A stretch of 64,000 nt of DNA from G051903925 sp051903925. Its GTDB lineage: Bacteria > Pseudomonadota > Alphaproteobacteria > Zavarziniales > Zavarziniaceae. A model generated the notes under the pieces. It was not told the origin of the DNA and made no database searches. It saw nothing but the letters and a program-made list of their open reading frames with translations. The DNA lies in NCBI RefSeq assembly GCF_051903925.1, contig NZ_CP173678.1, forward strand, positions 3,224,001-3,288,000, in the 5' to 3' direction. The translations under genes were made by a program, and so were the position numbers. Positions 1 to 8,879 of this stretch are shown in pieces. Positions within the stretch are counted from its first letter, which is position 1, and each line of letters begins with the position of its first letter.

Positions 1-14
1 CCATGTGGCCCTGG

Positions 15-34
15 ATCCCCGCTTTCGCGGGGAT
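15..34. repeat. Dispersed short palindrome (REP-like), copy 1
   Basis: An 8-bp inverted repeat, ATCCCCGC and GCGGGGAT, separated by a 4-base loop. The same core recurs at 19811-19830, 19865-19884, 41836-41866 and 58665-58690, always at or near gene ends. Such elements are common in alphaproteobacterial intergenic DNA. This copy lies downstream of the minus-strand molybdenum hydroxylase operon and could act as a 3' RNA hairpin; that role is inferred. Confidence 0.7.
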
Positions 35-87
35 GAGGGGGTGGTCCTGAGGGTGGTGGCGTCCGTGTACGGCACAGCCACCGCGCC

Positions 88-2397
88 CTAAAGCAGCTTG
101 TCCAGGGTGATGGGGAGGGTGCGGATGCGCTTGCCGGTCGCGTTGTAGACCGCATTGGCGACCGCGGCGCCCACGCCGGTGATGCCGATCTCGCCAATGC
201 CGCGGGCGCCCATGGGGGCGTGCGGGTCGGGGCGGTCGGTCCACAGGACCTCGATCGCGGGGACGTCCAGCTGCACCGGCACGTGGTAGTCGGCCAGGCT
301 GGCGTTCATGATGCGGCCCGTCCGCTCGTCGAACAGCGTCTCCTCCGTCAGGGCCAGTCCCAGGCCCATGATCATGCCGCCCCGAAACTGGCTGGCCGCC
401 GTCTTCGCGTTCAGGATGCGGCCGCAGTCAAAGGCACCCAGCAGGCGCGTCACGCGGACCTCGCCCGTGATCGCGCTGACCTTCACCGCGCAGAAGATGG
501 CCGAGGTCGAGTGCATCGACCATTTCTGCGTCTCCAGCGGGGGTGGGGCGTCGGCCTGGGCGCTGAGCTCCGTCCGTCCGGCGCGCCCCAGGATCGAGGC
601 ATAGGTCTCGAACCGCGCAGGATCCTCCCGCGCGGCAAGGCCGCCGTCCCGCGCTTCCAGCGCGTCTGCGGAGAGCCCCGCCAGGGCGGAGTCGTTGCCG
701 ATCAGCTTGGCCAGCTCCGCCATCAGGGCGCCGTGCGCGGCCAGCACGGCGGCACCCACGGACGCCGTCTGGCTGGAGCCGCCTGCTACCGGGCTGGGCG
801 GCAGGCGGGTATCGCCATAGTCGAAGCGCACCGCGTCCAGCGGCAGGCCCAGGCGCTCGGCCGCGACCTGGGCGTGGACGGTCGCCGTGCCCATGCCCAT
901 CTCGTGCGCCGCCGCGGCCACGACGGCGCTGCCATCGGCATGCAGCGTGATGCGCGCGGCGGCACCAGGCATGCGGTAATAGGGATAGGTGCCCGTGGCG
1001 CAGCCCATGCCCAGCAGCCATTCGCCCTCCCGCCTCGACCCGGGAATGGCACTGCGCTCCGCCCAGCCGAAGCGCTCCGCCCCCAGGGCATAGGCCTCCA
1101 CCAGGTGGCGGGACGAGAAGGCATGGCCGGTGGTCGGGTCGCGCTCGGGCTCCAGCGTGCGGCGCAATGCGACCGGGCACATGCCCAGCTTCTCCGCCAG
1201 TTCGTCGAGCGCGGACTCGAGGGCGAAGGTGCCCACCGACTCGCCCGGTGCCCGCATGAAGGTGTTGGCCAGCATGTCCATCTCCGCCACCTGCTGGCCG
1301 ACCTTGAAGCTGTCGGCGGCATAGAGGTGGCGTGCGGGGAAGCTGAACTGCTCCGGGCAGTCATTGTGCGCGGTGACCGCGGCGACGCCGGTGTGGATCA
1401 GGGCGGCCAGCGTCCCGTCGGGCCGCGCGCCCAGCGCCACCCGCTGCTCGGTATTCGTGCGGCCGCCGACCAGCCGGTAGACATCCTCCCGCGTCAGGAC
1501 CATGCGCACCGGGCGGCCCGCCAGGCGGGACGCGGCCGCGGCCAGGATCTGGTGGTCCCACAGGCACTTGCCACCAAAGCCGCCACCCACATAGGGCGAC
1601 AGAACTCGCACCTGGTCGTGCTTCAGGCCGAACACGTCGGCCACCGTCTCGGCCGTCGCCACGACCAGCTGGCTGGCATCGTGGATCGTCAGGGTGTCGC
1701 CCTCCCACATCACGGTCGCGGCGTGCAGCTCGATCGCATTGTGGTTGTGGCGCGGCGTGACATAGGTGGCATCGACCTGGACGGGTGCGGCCGCCAGCGC
1801 CGCCTCGGCGTTGCCGATCTCCAGCAGCGACGGCTCGCCCATCAGCGAGGGCGGGGCATGGGCATGCGCCTTGGCCGCTTCGAACGAGGTGATCGCGTCC
1901 GCCTGGTCATAGGTCACCGCGATCAGGCGCGCGGCGTGGTCGGCCTGTTCCCGTGTCTGGGCCAGGACCACGGCGACGGGCTGGCCGTTCCAGTGGACGG
2001 TGTCGTCCTGCATGATCGGCAGGTCGGTCGGCCCCGCGGCGTTGGGGGAGGTGCCGAACAGCGCCGGCGGGTTCATGCGCGGCGCGTTGCGATGGGTCAT
2101 GACCAGCGCGACGCCCGGTGCCGCCTCGGCCGCCGTGGTGTCGAGGCTGGCGATGCGGCCGCGCGCGATGGTGCTGCACAGGAGCGCTGCGTGGAGCAGG
2201 CCGGGCAGGGCGACTTCCGCGGCGAAGCGGGCCTGGCCCGCGACCTTCAGCGCGCCGTCCAGCCGCGAGACGGGGGCGCCGATCAGGCCGTGCTTGGCGG
2301 CCAGCGGGTCGGGCCGGCCGCCGGGCAGCCAGGTCTCGGGCGCGGCCTGGATGGCGAGCTGCATGGCCTTCTGGCCCAGGTCCTTGAGGATGCTCAT
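88..2397 (-). CDS. Xanthine dehydrogenase family, molybdopterin-binding large subunit (PaoC-like aldehyde dehydrogenase)
   Basis: Catalytic Mo-cofactor subunit of a heterotrimeric aldehyde-oxidizing dehydrogenase. The 769-aa product shows an N-terminal aldehyde oxidase a/b hammerhead domain, a GGGFGGK loop near residue 272 and a C-terminal GARGIGEIG motif whose Glu (about 736) is the expected base next to Mo. The start overlaps the stop of the FAD subunit gene (ATGA), which fixes it at 2397; the frame stays open upstream only as a shadow of that gene. Together with the two genes upstream in transcription it forms a small-medium-large operon like E. coli paoABC. The natural substrate is unknown; aromatic or aliphatic aldehydes are inferred from the family. 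No PaoD/XdhC maturation gene is adjacent. Confidence 0.9.
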   Translation of the reverse strand: MSILKDLGQKAMQLAIQAAPETWLPGGRPDPLAAKHGLIGAPVSRLDGALKVAGQARFAAEVALPGLLHAALLCSTIARGRIASLDTTAAEAAPGVALVMTHRNAPRMNPPALFGTSPNAAGPTDLPIMQDDTVHWNGQPVAVVLAQTREQADHAARLIAVTYDQADAITSFEAAKAHAHAPPSLMGEPSLLEIGNAEAALAAAPVQVDATYVTPRHNHNAIELHAATVMWEGDTLTIHDASQLVVATAETVADVFGLKHDQVRVLSPYVGGGFGGKCLWDHQILAAAASRLAGRPVRMVLTREDVYRLVGGRTNTEQRVALGARPDGTLAALIHTGVAAVTAHNDCPEQFSFPARHLYAADSFKVGQQVAEMDMLANTFMRAPGESVGTFALESALDELAEKLGMCPVALRRTLEPERDPTTGHAFSSRHLVEAYALGAERFGWAERSAIPGSRREGEWLLGMGCATGTYPYYRMPGAAARITLHADGSAVVAAAAHEMGMGTATVHAQVAAERLGLPLDAVRFDYGDTRLPPSPVAGGSSQTASVGAAVLAAHGALMAELAKLIGNDSALAGLSADALEARDGGLAAREDPARFETYASILGRAGRTELSAQADAPPPLETQKWSMHSTSAIFCAVKVSAITGEVRVTRLLGAFDCGRILNAKTAASQFRGGMIMGLGLALTEETLFDERTGRIMNASLADYHVPVQLDVPAIEVLWTDRPDPHAPMGARGIGEIGITGVGAAVANAVYNATGKRIRTLPITLDKLL

Positions 2398-3383
2398 GGG
2401 GTCGCTCCCGTCAGCTCGGCCAGGGTGGCGGCGACCAGGCGCCGGGCCAGTGTGACCTTGAAGGCGTTGTCGGGCAGGGGGCGGGCGGCGGCCAGCTCGG
2501 CCTGCGCCGCGGCATCGAAGGCGTCCGCCGTCGGTGCGGCGCCACGCAGCGCGGCCTCCGCCAGGGTGGCGCGCCAGGGCTTGTGCGCGACGCCGCCCAG
2601 CGCAATGCGCACGTCCGCGATGCGACCCTCTCCGTCCAGCGTCACGGCCGCCGCGACGGAGACGAGGGCGAAGGCATAGCTGGCCCGGTCTCGCACCTTG
2701 CGATAGGTCGAGCGGGTCGCCTCCGGCAGCGGCGGCAGGGCGATGGCGGTGATCAGGTCGCCCGGCTGCAGCACCGTCTCCACCTCCGGCTGGTCGCCGG
2801 GCAGGCGGTGGAAGTCGACCAGCGGGATGGCGCGGACACCCTGGGGGCCGTCCACCTGGACCTCGGCATCGAGGGCGGCGAGCGCCACGCACATGTCGGA
2901 CGGGTGGGTGGCGATGCAGGCGGGGGAGGCGCCCAGGATCGCGTGCATGCGGTGGAAGCCGCCCAGGGCGTCGCAGCCGCTGCCGGGGGCGCGCTTGTTG
3001 CAGCGCGCCGCGCGGTCATAGAAATAGCTGCACCGCGTGCGCTGCAGCAGGTTGCCGCCGGCCGTCGCCATGTTGCGGATCTGGGCGCTGGCGCCGGCCA
3101 GGATGGCCCGCGAGAGGACGGGGAAGTGACGGCGGACCGTGTGATCCTCCGCAATGGCGGTGTTGCTGGCGCCCGCGCCGATCAGCACGCGGCCATCCGC
3201 CTCGGTCGTGATGGTGCGGGACAGGCCGCTGACGTCGACCAGGCGGGCGGGACGCTCCACCTCCTGCCGCATCAGGTCGACCAGGTTGGTGCCGCCACCC
3301 AGGAAGCGGGCGTCGCCCTCCGCCGCCGCCAGGGCCAGGGCGGCGGGCACGTCGCCCGCGCGGGCATAGTCGAAGGCGCGCAT
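2394..3383 (-). CDS. FAD-binding medium subunit of molybdenum hydroxylase (PaoB-like)
   Basis: The 329-aa FAD subunit passes electrons from the Mo and Fe-S centres to the acceptor. The FAD-binding motif FLGGGTNL lies at residues 27-34 and a second flavin-contact motif, TAGGNLLQ, at 107-114. Cys118, Cys128, Cys137 and Cys156 match the extra loop that holds a [4Fe-4S] cluster in PaoB and 4-hydroxybenzoyl-CoA reductase beta subunits and is absent from ordinary xanthine dehydrogenases. This is the best evidence that the complex is PaoABC-like. Its start overlaps the small-subunit stop as TGATG and its stop overlaps the large-subunit start as ATGA, so all three genes are translationally coupled. 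Confidence 0.9.
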   Translation of the reverse strand: MRAFDYARAGDVPAALALAAAEGDARFLGGGTNLVDLMRQEVERPARLVDVSGLSRTITTEADGRVLIGAGASNTAIAEDHTVRRHFPVLSRAILAGASAQIRNMATAGGNLLQRTRCSYFYDRAARCNKRAPGSGCDALGGFHRMHAILGASPACIATHPSDMCVALAALDAEVQVDGPQGVRAIPLVDFHRLPGDQPEVETVLQPGDLITAIALPPLPEATRSTYRKVRDRASYAFALVSVAAAVTLDGEGRIADVRIALGGVAHKPWRATLAEAALRGAAPTADAFDAAAQAELAAARPLPDNAFKVTLARRLVAATLAELTGATP

Positions 3384-3889
3384 CAGGCGGTCCCCCGCGC
3401 CAGCGCGTCCGAAAGCACGTCGAGAATGCCGTTATAGGCACCGCAGCGGCACAGGTTGCCGCTCATCCGCTCGGCCAGTTCGGTCCGGTCGGGCGGCGGC
3501 AGCGGGGCCGCCAGGTCGGCGGTCACGACGCTGGGCAGGCCGCGCCGGACCTCCTCCAGCATGGCGACGGCGGAGCAGATCTGGCCGGGCGTGCAATAGC
3601 CGCACTGGAAGCCGTCATGCGCGATGAAGGCGGATTGCAGCGGATGCAGCGCGTCCGCGGTGCCCAGGCCCTCGATCGTGGTGACCTGGCGCCCCTCGTA
3701 CTGGACCGCCAGGGCGAGGCAGGAATTGATGCGCTGGCCATCGACCAGGACGGTGCAGGCCCCGCAGGCGCCCTGGTCGCAGCCCTTCTTCGTGCCGGCG
3801 AGGTGCAGATGCTCGCGCAGGAAGTCGAGCAGCGACGTGCGGATGTCGACGTCGCGGTCGTGGCTGACGCCATTGACGGATATGCGCAT
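3383..3889 (-). CDS. [2Fe-2S] small subunit of molybdenum hydroxylase (PaoA-like)
   Basis: Electron-transfer subunit of 168 aa. Plant-ferredoxin-type cluster ligands are Cys37, Cys42, Cys45 and Cys57; the second helical [2Fe-2S] domain uses Cys96, Cys99, Cys147 and Cys149 (QCGYCTPGQ and GNLCRCG motifs). A GGAGG ribosome site lies about nine bases before the ATG at 3889. E. coli PaoA has a long N-terminal Tat signal, but this protein starts directly with the ferredoxin strand, so the complex is predicted to be cytoplasmic. It is the first gene of the operon. Confidence 0.92.
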   Translation of the reverse strand: MRISVNGVSHDRDVDIRTSLLDFLREHLHLAGTKKGCDQGACGACTVLVDGQRINSCLALAVQYEGRQVTTIEGLGTADALHPLQSAFIAHDGFQCGYCTPGQICSAVAMLEEVRRGLPSVVTADLAAPLPPPDRTELAERMSGNLCRCGAYNGILDVLSDALARGTA

Positions 3890-3986
3890 CGCTGCGGCCT
3901 CCGGGCTTGGGGATTGTGCAGGTGCTAACAGTCCCCCTTCCGGTCGGTTCCGTGCAATATCCCTGGACGTATGGGGGGCTTTCGCC

Positions 3987-4754
3987 TCAACCCTTGCGGC
4001 CGGAGAGGCTGGTGACGTTGGCGCCGGAGCCGCCGTCGATCGCGATTTCGGCCCCGTTGATGTAGCCGGCGATGTCGGACAGCAGGAAGGCGATCAGGGC
4101 CGCGATCTCGTCCAGGCGGCCGACCCGGCCGCAGGGCACGCCGGCCACCGCCCGCTCCATGATGTGCGGCGGCATGCCCATCACCTTGGGCGTTGCCATC
4201 ATGCCCGGCAGGACCGTGTTGCAGGTGATGCCCTGGGCCGCATACTCGGCCACCACGACGCGCGCCAGACCCAGCAGGCCCGCCTTGCTGGAGGAATAGG
4301 CCGCCTGGTTGCGCAGGCCCATCCGCGCCGCCATTGAGGCGATGTTGACGATGCGGCCGAAGCCCCCCTCCGCCATGCCGGGTGCCACCGCCTGGATCAG
4401 GTGGAACGGCCCCGACAGGTTGACGCCCAGCTCCCACGCCCATTTCTCGGGCTTCATCCTGGGGATGGGCGCGATGTGGTCGACGATGCCGGCATTGTTG
4501 ACCAGGCCCTGGATCGGGCCCAGCCGCTCGGTCACGCGGGCGACGGCCTCGTGCACGCTGTCCGCATCCGCCACGTCGCACAGCACGGCCATGCGGTCGG
4601 CAGGCTGACCGGGCAGGCCGGGCAGCAGGTCGGGCAGGGTGGGGGAGACATCGCACAGGGCGACGCGCCAGCCATCGGCCAGCAGGCGCCTGGCCGTTTC
4701 CAGGCCGATTCCCCCGGCCGCCCCCGTGATCAGCGCCGTGCGTCCCGTGGTCAT
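3987..4754 (-). CDS. SDR family oxidoreductase
   Basis: A 255-aa classical short-chain dehydrogenase/reductase. TGAAGGIG at residues 10-17 binds NAD(P), NNAG lies at 86-89, and the catalytic Ser140, Tyr153 and Lys157 are all present (AAYSSSKAG). Asp35 at the end of the second beta strand (LCDVS) favours NAD over NADP, by family knowledge. It lies 97 bp upstream of the aldehyde dehydrogenase operon on the same strand, so a shared substrate (alcohol to aldehyde to acid) is possible but unproven. Confidence 0.88.
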   Translation of the reverse strand: MTTGRTALITGAAGGIGLETARRLLADGWRVALCDVSPTLPDLLPGLPGQPADRMAVLCDVADADSVHEAVARVTERLGPIQGLVNNAGIVDHIAPIPRMKPEKWAWELGVNLSGPFHLIQAVAPGMAEGGFGRIVNIASMAARMGLRNQAAYSSSKAGLLGLARVVVAEYAAQGITCNTVLPGMMATPKVMGMPPHIMERAVAGVPCGRVGRLDEIAALIAFLLSDIAGYINGAEIAIDGGSGANVTSLSGRKG

Positions 4755-4888
4755 GGTCGTCTTCTCCCCGCGATCTTGTGTTGTTGGCTCCAGGTTTAGC
4801 CGATCGCCGGGCGGCGTGCGATGCCGGCGGCACGCCCGGGGTGCGTGCGGCGCCGGAATGACGCTATGCTGCCGGCCGGGGAGGTGGC

Positions 4889-6619
4889 ATGGCGAGAGCC
4901 GACGATCGCATAAGCCTGGCGGGAGCGCTGGGCCAGGTCCCGCTGTTCGCGGGGCTGGAGCCCGGGGCCTTGGACCTGCTGGCCGAACAGGGCGAGTGGT
5001 TCAGCCTGCCGGGCGGCCGCACGCTGTTCGAGGAGGGACAGGACGGCACGGACATGTACGTGATCCTGTCCGGCATGCTGTCGATCAGCGTGGGCGACGG
5101 GCGCGGCGGCGAGCGCCAGGTCGCGCGAATCAGGGCGCCCGCAACGGTGGGCGAGATGGCCCTGCTGACCGGGCACAAGCGCTCGGCCAGCGTCCGCACG
5201 CTGCGCGATTCGGCGCTGTTCCGGGTGGAACGGAGCGTCTACCAGGCGATCGCGCAGCGCTTTCCCGCGGCGCTTACGAGCTTTGCCGGGGTCCTGGTCG
5301 ACCGGCTGGAGGCCGCCAATCGCGGCCGGGCCGCGGCCGACGACCGGCCGCGCACGCTGGCCATGGTGCCGATGACGCCCGGGGCCGAGGCGCAGATGGT
5401 GAGCGAGGGCGTGGCTGCTGCCCTGGGCGCCAGTGGCGGCTGGGTGCGCGTGCTGGACAGCAGCTTCGCCGATCGCTCGGAGGGCTGGTTCCATGACGTG
5501 GAACATGGCGCCGACCACGTCCTCTATGTCGCCGACCCGGAGCCCAGTGCCTGGACCCGCTTCACGCTGCGCCAGGCCGACCGGGTGATCCTGCTGGCCG
5601 AGGCGGGGCAGCAGCCGACCTTCGTGCCTGACCTCAACCTGGTCCAGTCGAACAATGCCGACCTGGTGACCGTGCGGCGCGGTGCCATGGTGGGGCGGGC
5701 GCCCGAGATGGCGGGCGTCGACTTCCGCTGCTCTGTCCGCCTGGGCGTCGAGCAGGACTATGCGCGGCTGGCCCGCGTGCTGGCCGGGCGCTCGGTGGGC
5801 CTGGTCCTGTCGGGCGGGGGGGCGCGCGGCTTTGCCCATATCGGCGTGGTGCGGGCGCTGCACGAGGCGGGCGTGCCGATCGACCGGGTGGGCGGCACGT
5901 CCATGGGCGCCATAATCGCCGCGGGCCTGGCGATGGGCTGGAACCACGAGGACCTGGTGCGCCGCATCCACGCGGCCTTCGTCGCCCGCAGCCCGCTCAA
6001 CGACTGGACCCTGCCGCTGATCGCGCTGGTGCGGGGGCGCCGGGTGACGCGCCTGCTGCGCGAGCATTTCGGCGACATGCGGATCGAGGACCTGGCCCTG
6101 CCGTTCTTCTGCGTCGCCGCCAACCTGACCAGCGGGCGCGTCGCGGTGCATCGCACAGGCGCGTTGTGGCGGGCGCTGCGCTCCACCATCGCCATTCCCG
6201 GCCTGCTGCCGCCCCTGATCGAGGAAGGCGAACTGCTGGTCGACGGGGCGGTGATGAACAACCTGCCCACCGACATCATGGCGGCGCAGCGGCGCGGTCC
6301 CACGATCGGCGTCGACGTCGCGCGCGACTCCGCCCTGCACTCCCTGGTCCATGACCTGGAGGAGGAGTCGATCTGGAAGCTGGCCTTCCGCAAGCGGGCG
6401 CCGGGCATCGTCGCGATCCTGATGCGCTCGGCCACCGTATCGAGCGATGCGCAGGCCAAGCTGTGCCGGACCCAGGCCGACGTGCTGTTCGAGCCCGAGC
6501 TGAGCGATGTCGACCTGCGCGACTGGAAGGCCTTCGACCGGGTGGTGGAGACCGGCTATCGCCACGCGATGGCGCGGCTGGAGACGATGGACCTGAAGGC
6601 GCTTGGCCTTGGCCCCTGA
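4889..6619 (+). CDS. Cyclic-nucleotide-binding domain plus patatin-like phospholipase (NTE/RssA family)
   Basis: A 576-aa two-domain protein. Residues about 15-125 form a cNMP-binding beta-roll (GLEPGALDLLAEQGEW start, then GTDMYVILSG). Residues about 305-480 are a patatin domain: oxyanion loop GGGARG near 310, nucleophile Ser in GTSMG near 337, and the dyad Asp in DGAVMNN near 452. The organization resembles bacterial neuropathy-target-esterase homologues, which are lysophospholipases or acyl hydrolases. The effector of the cNMP domain cannot be read from sequence. It is divergent from the SDR, with 134 bp between them. Confidence 0.88.
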   Translation: MARADDRISLAGALGQVPLFAGLEPGALDLLAEQGEWFSLPGGRTLFEEGQDGTDMYVILSGMLSISVGDGRGGERQVARIRAPATVGEMALLTGHKRSASVRTLRDSALFRVERSVYQAIAQRFPAALTSFAGVLVDRLEAANRGRAAADDRPRTLAMVPMTPGAEAQMVSEGVAAALGASGGWVRVLDSSFADRSEGWFHDVEHGADHVLYVADPEPSAWTRFTLRQADRVILLAEAGQQPTFVPDLNLVQSNNADLVTVRRGAMVGRAPEMAGVDFRCSVRLGVEQDYARLARVLAGRSVGLVLSGGGARGFAHIGVVRALHEAGVPIDRVGGTSMGAIIAAGLAMGWNHEDLVRRIHAAFVARSPLNDWTLPLIALVRGRRVTRLLREHFGDMRIEDLALPFFCVAANLTSGRVAVHRTGALWRALRSTIAIPGLLPPLIEEGELLVDGAVMNNLPTDIMAAQRRGPTIGVDVARDSALHSLVHDLEEESIWKLAFRKRAPGIVAILMRSATVSSDAQAKLCRTQADVLFEPELSDVDLRDWKAFDRVVETGYRHAMARLETMDLKALGLGP

Positions 6620-6725
6620 GCGGCCGCAGGGCGCGCCCGCCTGGCTGCGCGAGTGGCCCAAGGTGCTGGCGGTTTCTATAATCCGGTCCACCGGGATCGG
6701 CAGTGCAAGGGGGCGAAGGACCACG

Positions 6726-7259
6726 ATGATGAAGGGACTGGGCGGCATCAGCCCCCGCAGCATCCATGTCTGTCCCTGGGCCGAACTGAGCAGCCTGTCG
6801 GCGCGGATCACGCCCAGCCACGTCGTCACCCTGCTGGATCCCGGCGATCATGCCGAGACGCCCGAGGGGGTCGCCCGGCACCTGCGCCTGGGCATGAACG
6901 ACGTGGCCTCGCCAGGACCCGGCCTGCTGCCGCCGGCGGTGGAGCAGGTGCAGGACCTGATCGACTTCGTCCAGACCTGGGACGAGACGGCGCCGATGCT
7001 GATCCACTGCTTCGCCGGGATCAGCCGGTCGACCGCATCGGCGTTCGTCACGATGTGCCTGCTGAACGAAGGCCAGGAGCGCGAGGCCGCGATGGTGCTG
7101 CGCAAGGCCGCGTCCCACGCCGCACCCAACCGCCGCATCGTGGCCCTGGCCGACGACCTGATGGGACGCGGCGGGCGGATGGTCGACGCCATCGCCGCCA
7201 TTCCGCCGCCGCGCCTGACCTACATGGGCGCGTGGTTCTCTGTCCCGTCGAGGCTGTAG
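6726..7259 (+). CDS. Dual-specificity-like protein tyrosine phosphatase
   Basis: A 177-aa protein with the P-loop HCFAGISRST: Cys95 is the nucleophile and Arg101 the phosphate-binding residue. Asp59 in LGMNDV is a candidate general acid. The frame is open back to a TTG at 6603 inside the upstream gene, but adjacent ATGs at 6726 and 6729 behind an AAGGA box fit the domain start better. A GST gene follows after two bases, so the two are probably co-transcribed. Proteins of this type in alphaproteobacteria are mostly uncharacterized; the substrate (phosphotyrosine or other) is unknown. Confidence 0.82.
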   Translation: MMKGLGGISPRSIHVCPWAELSSLSARITPSHVVTLLDPGDHAETPEGVARHLRLGMNDVASPGPGLLPPAVEQVQDLIDFVQTWDETAPMLIHCFAGISRSTASAFVTMCLLNEGQEREAAMVLRKAASHAAPNRRIVALADDLMGRGGRMVDAIAAIPPPRLTYMGAWFSVPSRL

Positions 7260-7261
7260 CC

Positions 7262-8041
7262 ATGCTGTTCCTGTTCGACCATCCCGTCTCGTCCTATGCC
7301 CAGAAGGTGCGCATCGCCCTGCGCGAGAAGAACCTGGACTTTGACCGCGAACTGCCCGCGGGCCTGGGCCCGGGCGGCGCCACCGGCCGCTTTGTCGAGG
7401 CCAATCCCCGGGCGGAGGTGCCGGCCCTGATCGACGGCGACACGGCCGTATTCGATTCGACGATCATCCTGGAATACCTGGAGGACAAGTGGCCGGAGCC
7501 CGCCCTGCTGCCGCGCGAACCGGCGAAGCGGGCCCTGGCGCGCATGGTCGAGGACATGTGCGACACCCATTACGAGGCGGTGAACTGGGGCATTGCCGAG
7601 ATCCGCTGGTTCGGTCGGGCCGAGGGCGACCTGGCGGAGCGCATGCTGGCCAGGGCCGCGGAACAGACGCGCACGGTCCAGGCCTGGCTGGCGTCCAAGC
7701 TGGGCCAGGGGCCGTGGTTCGGGGGCGCCACGTTCGGCTGGGGCGACCTCAGCGTGGCGCCCTATGTCAATCGGTCGGTGCACTATGGCTTTGGACCGGA
7801 CGCCGGCTCGCCCCTGGCCGACTGGCTGGAGCGGGTGCGGCTGCGCCCCTCGGTCGCCGAGACCTTTGCCGAGTTCGAGGCGGGCGCCGTGATGGCGGCG
7901 GCCGGGGCGCAGCGCCTGCGCGCCGGCAATTTCCGGCGCGAGTACCGCGATCACCGCGTGGAATGGATGCTGAAATCGGGCGGCCTGAAGATCGTTACCG
8001 ACGGCCTGGAGGCCGACAACATCCGCTTCAGCTGGCCCTGA
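7262..8041 (+). CDS. Glutathione S-transferase family protein
   Basis: A 259-aa protein with an N-terminal thioredoxin fold (residues 1-80; HPVSSYAQKVRIAL with Ser10/Ser11 near the glutathione thiol, and DSTIILEYLE as the glutathione gamma-Glu contact) and an all-helical C-terminal domain. The extra 40 or so C-terminal residues, rich in basic and aromatic positions (FRREYRDHRVEWML), are longer than usual. It starts two bases after the phosphatase gene. Its last 14 bp overlap the convergent epimerase gene. The substrate cannot be assigned. Confidence 0.88.
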   Translation: MLFLFDHPVSSYAQKVRIALREKNLDFDRELPAGLGPGGATGRFVEANPRAEVPALIDGDTAVFDSTIILEYLEDKWPEPALLPREPAKRALARMVEDMCDTHYEAVNWGIAEIRWFGRAEGDLAERMLARAAEQTRTVQAWLASKLGQGPWFGGATFGWGDLSVAPYVNRSVHYGFGPDAGSPLADWLERVRLRPSVAETFAEFEAGAVMAAAGAQRLRAGNFRREYRDHRVEWMLKSGGLKIVTDGLEADNIRFSWP

Positions 8042-8879
8042 GGGCCAGGGCGATGCGAAGGGTGAAGGTGGCGGCGGCGCCGGGGCCAAGGCGGCGCAGG
8101 CCGGGGTGATCGGCGGTCCCGGTCGTGCCGACATGGGCCGGGGTCCCCGCCCAGGGTTCGATGCAGAGGAAGGGGCTGCCCGGCCTGCTCCAGAGCGCGA
8201 GGGTGTCGCAGCCGCTCCAGCCGACGACAAGGGGCGGCAGGCCTGGCGCCCTGTACTGGACCTGGCCAAAGGGCACGCCCGGCACGATCAGGGCATCGTC
8301 GGCAAACCAGTCGCCGGGCAGCGCCAGCGCCGCGGGCACGCTTCGGGTGCGCGCGGGATCAAGCAGGCCGCCGCTGAGCAGCGTCGCCCGGGCGCGCTCG
8401 GGAAGCTCCAGCATGGCGCCCGGTGGAGCGTGCAGCGCCGGATGGAAGCCGAAGGTGAAGGGCATGGCCCCGGCGCCCGTGTTCGTGACGCGGACCGTGG
8501 TCGTGAGCGCGTCGGGCTCCAGGGCGTGGGTCACGTCCAGGCGGAAATCGAACGGATAGGCGGCGCGCGTTGCGGCGTCGGCCTCCAGGCGCAGGGAGCA
8601 CGTCGCCTTGTCCCGCGTGGTCCAGGCGAAGTCGCGGTCGCGGGCAAAGCCGTGCTGGGGCAGGGCGATGGCGCCGCCGCCGGGCAGCGCCAGGCCGCCG
8701 TCGGGCAGGCGCCCGATGAAGGGAAAGAGGATCGGCGCGTGCCGGCCCCAGTGCGCGGGATCGCCCGACCACAGCACCGCCACGCCGTCGAGTTCGAGCG
8801 CGACAAGCTCCGCGCCGTGGGCCGCGATCCGGGCCCGCGCGCGGCCGTTGCTCAACGGGTGGGCCGTCGGTTCGGTCAT
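8028..8879 (-). CDS. Aldose 1-epimerase family protein (LacX/GalM-like)
   Basis: A 283-aa protein with the galactose-mutarotase-like beta-sandwich signature: LFPFIGRLPDG near 51-61, LPQHGFARDRDF with His76, and FGFHPAL near 140, whose His is a usual active-site residue. It probably acts on a hexose or a hexose phosphate. Its ATG overlaps the stop of the upstream nucleotidyltransferase gene (ATGA), making it the last gene of the four-gene operon running from 12411. Its 3' end overlaps the convergent GST gene by 14 bp. Confidence 0.85.
   Translation of the reverse strand: MTEPTAHPLSNGRARARIAAHGAELVALELDGVAVLWSGDPAHWGRHAPILFPFIGRLPDGGLALPGGGAIALPQHGFARDRDFAWTTRDKATCSLRLEADAATRAAYPFDFRLDVTHALEPDALTTTVRVTNTGAGAMPFTFGFHPALHAPPGAMLELPERARATLLSGGLLDPARTRSVPAALALPGDWFADDALIVPGVPFGQVQYRAPGLPPLVVGWSGCDTLALWSRPGSPFLCIEPWAGTPAHVGTTGTADHPGLRRLGPGAAATFTLRIALALRAS

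Noticed and set aside
220..2679. Very long open frames opposite real genes (for example plus 220-2679, minus 25685-28576, minus 29790-32600, plus 42007-45102)
   Set aside because: They mirror strong genes on the other strand, are rich in Arg/Gly/Pro/His without domain pattern, and arise from the scarcity of stop codons in GC-rich DNA.
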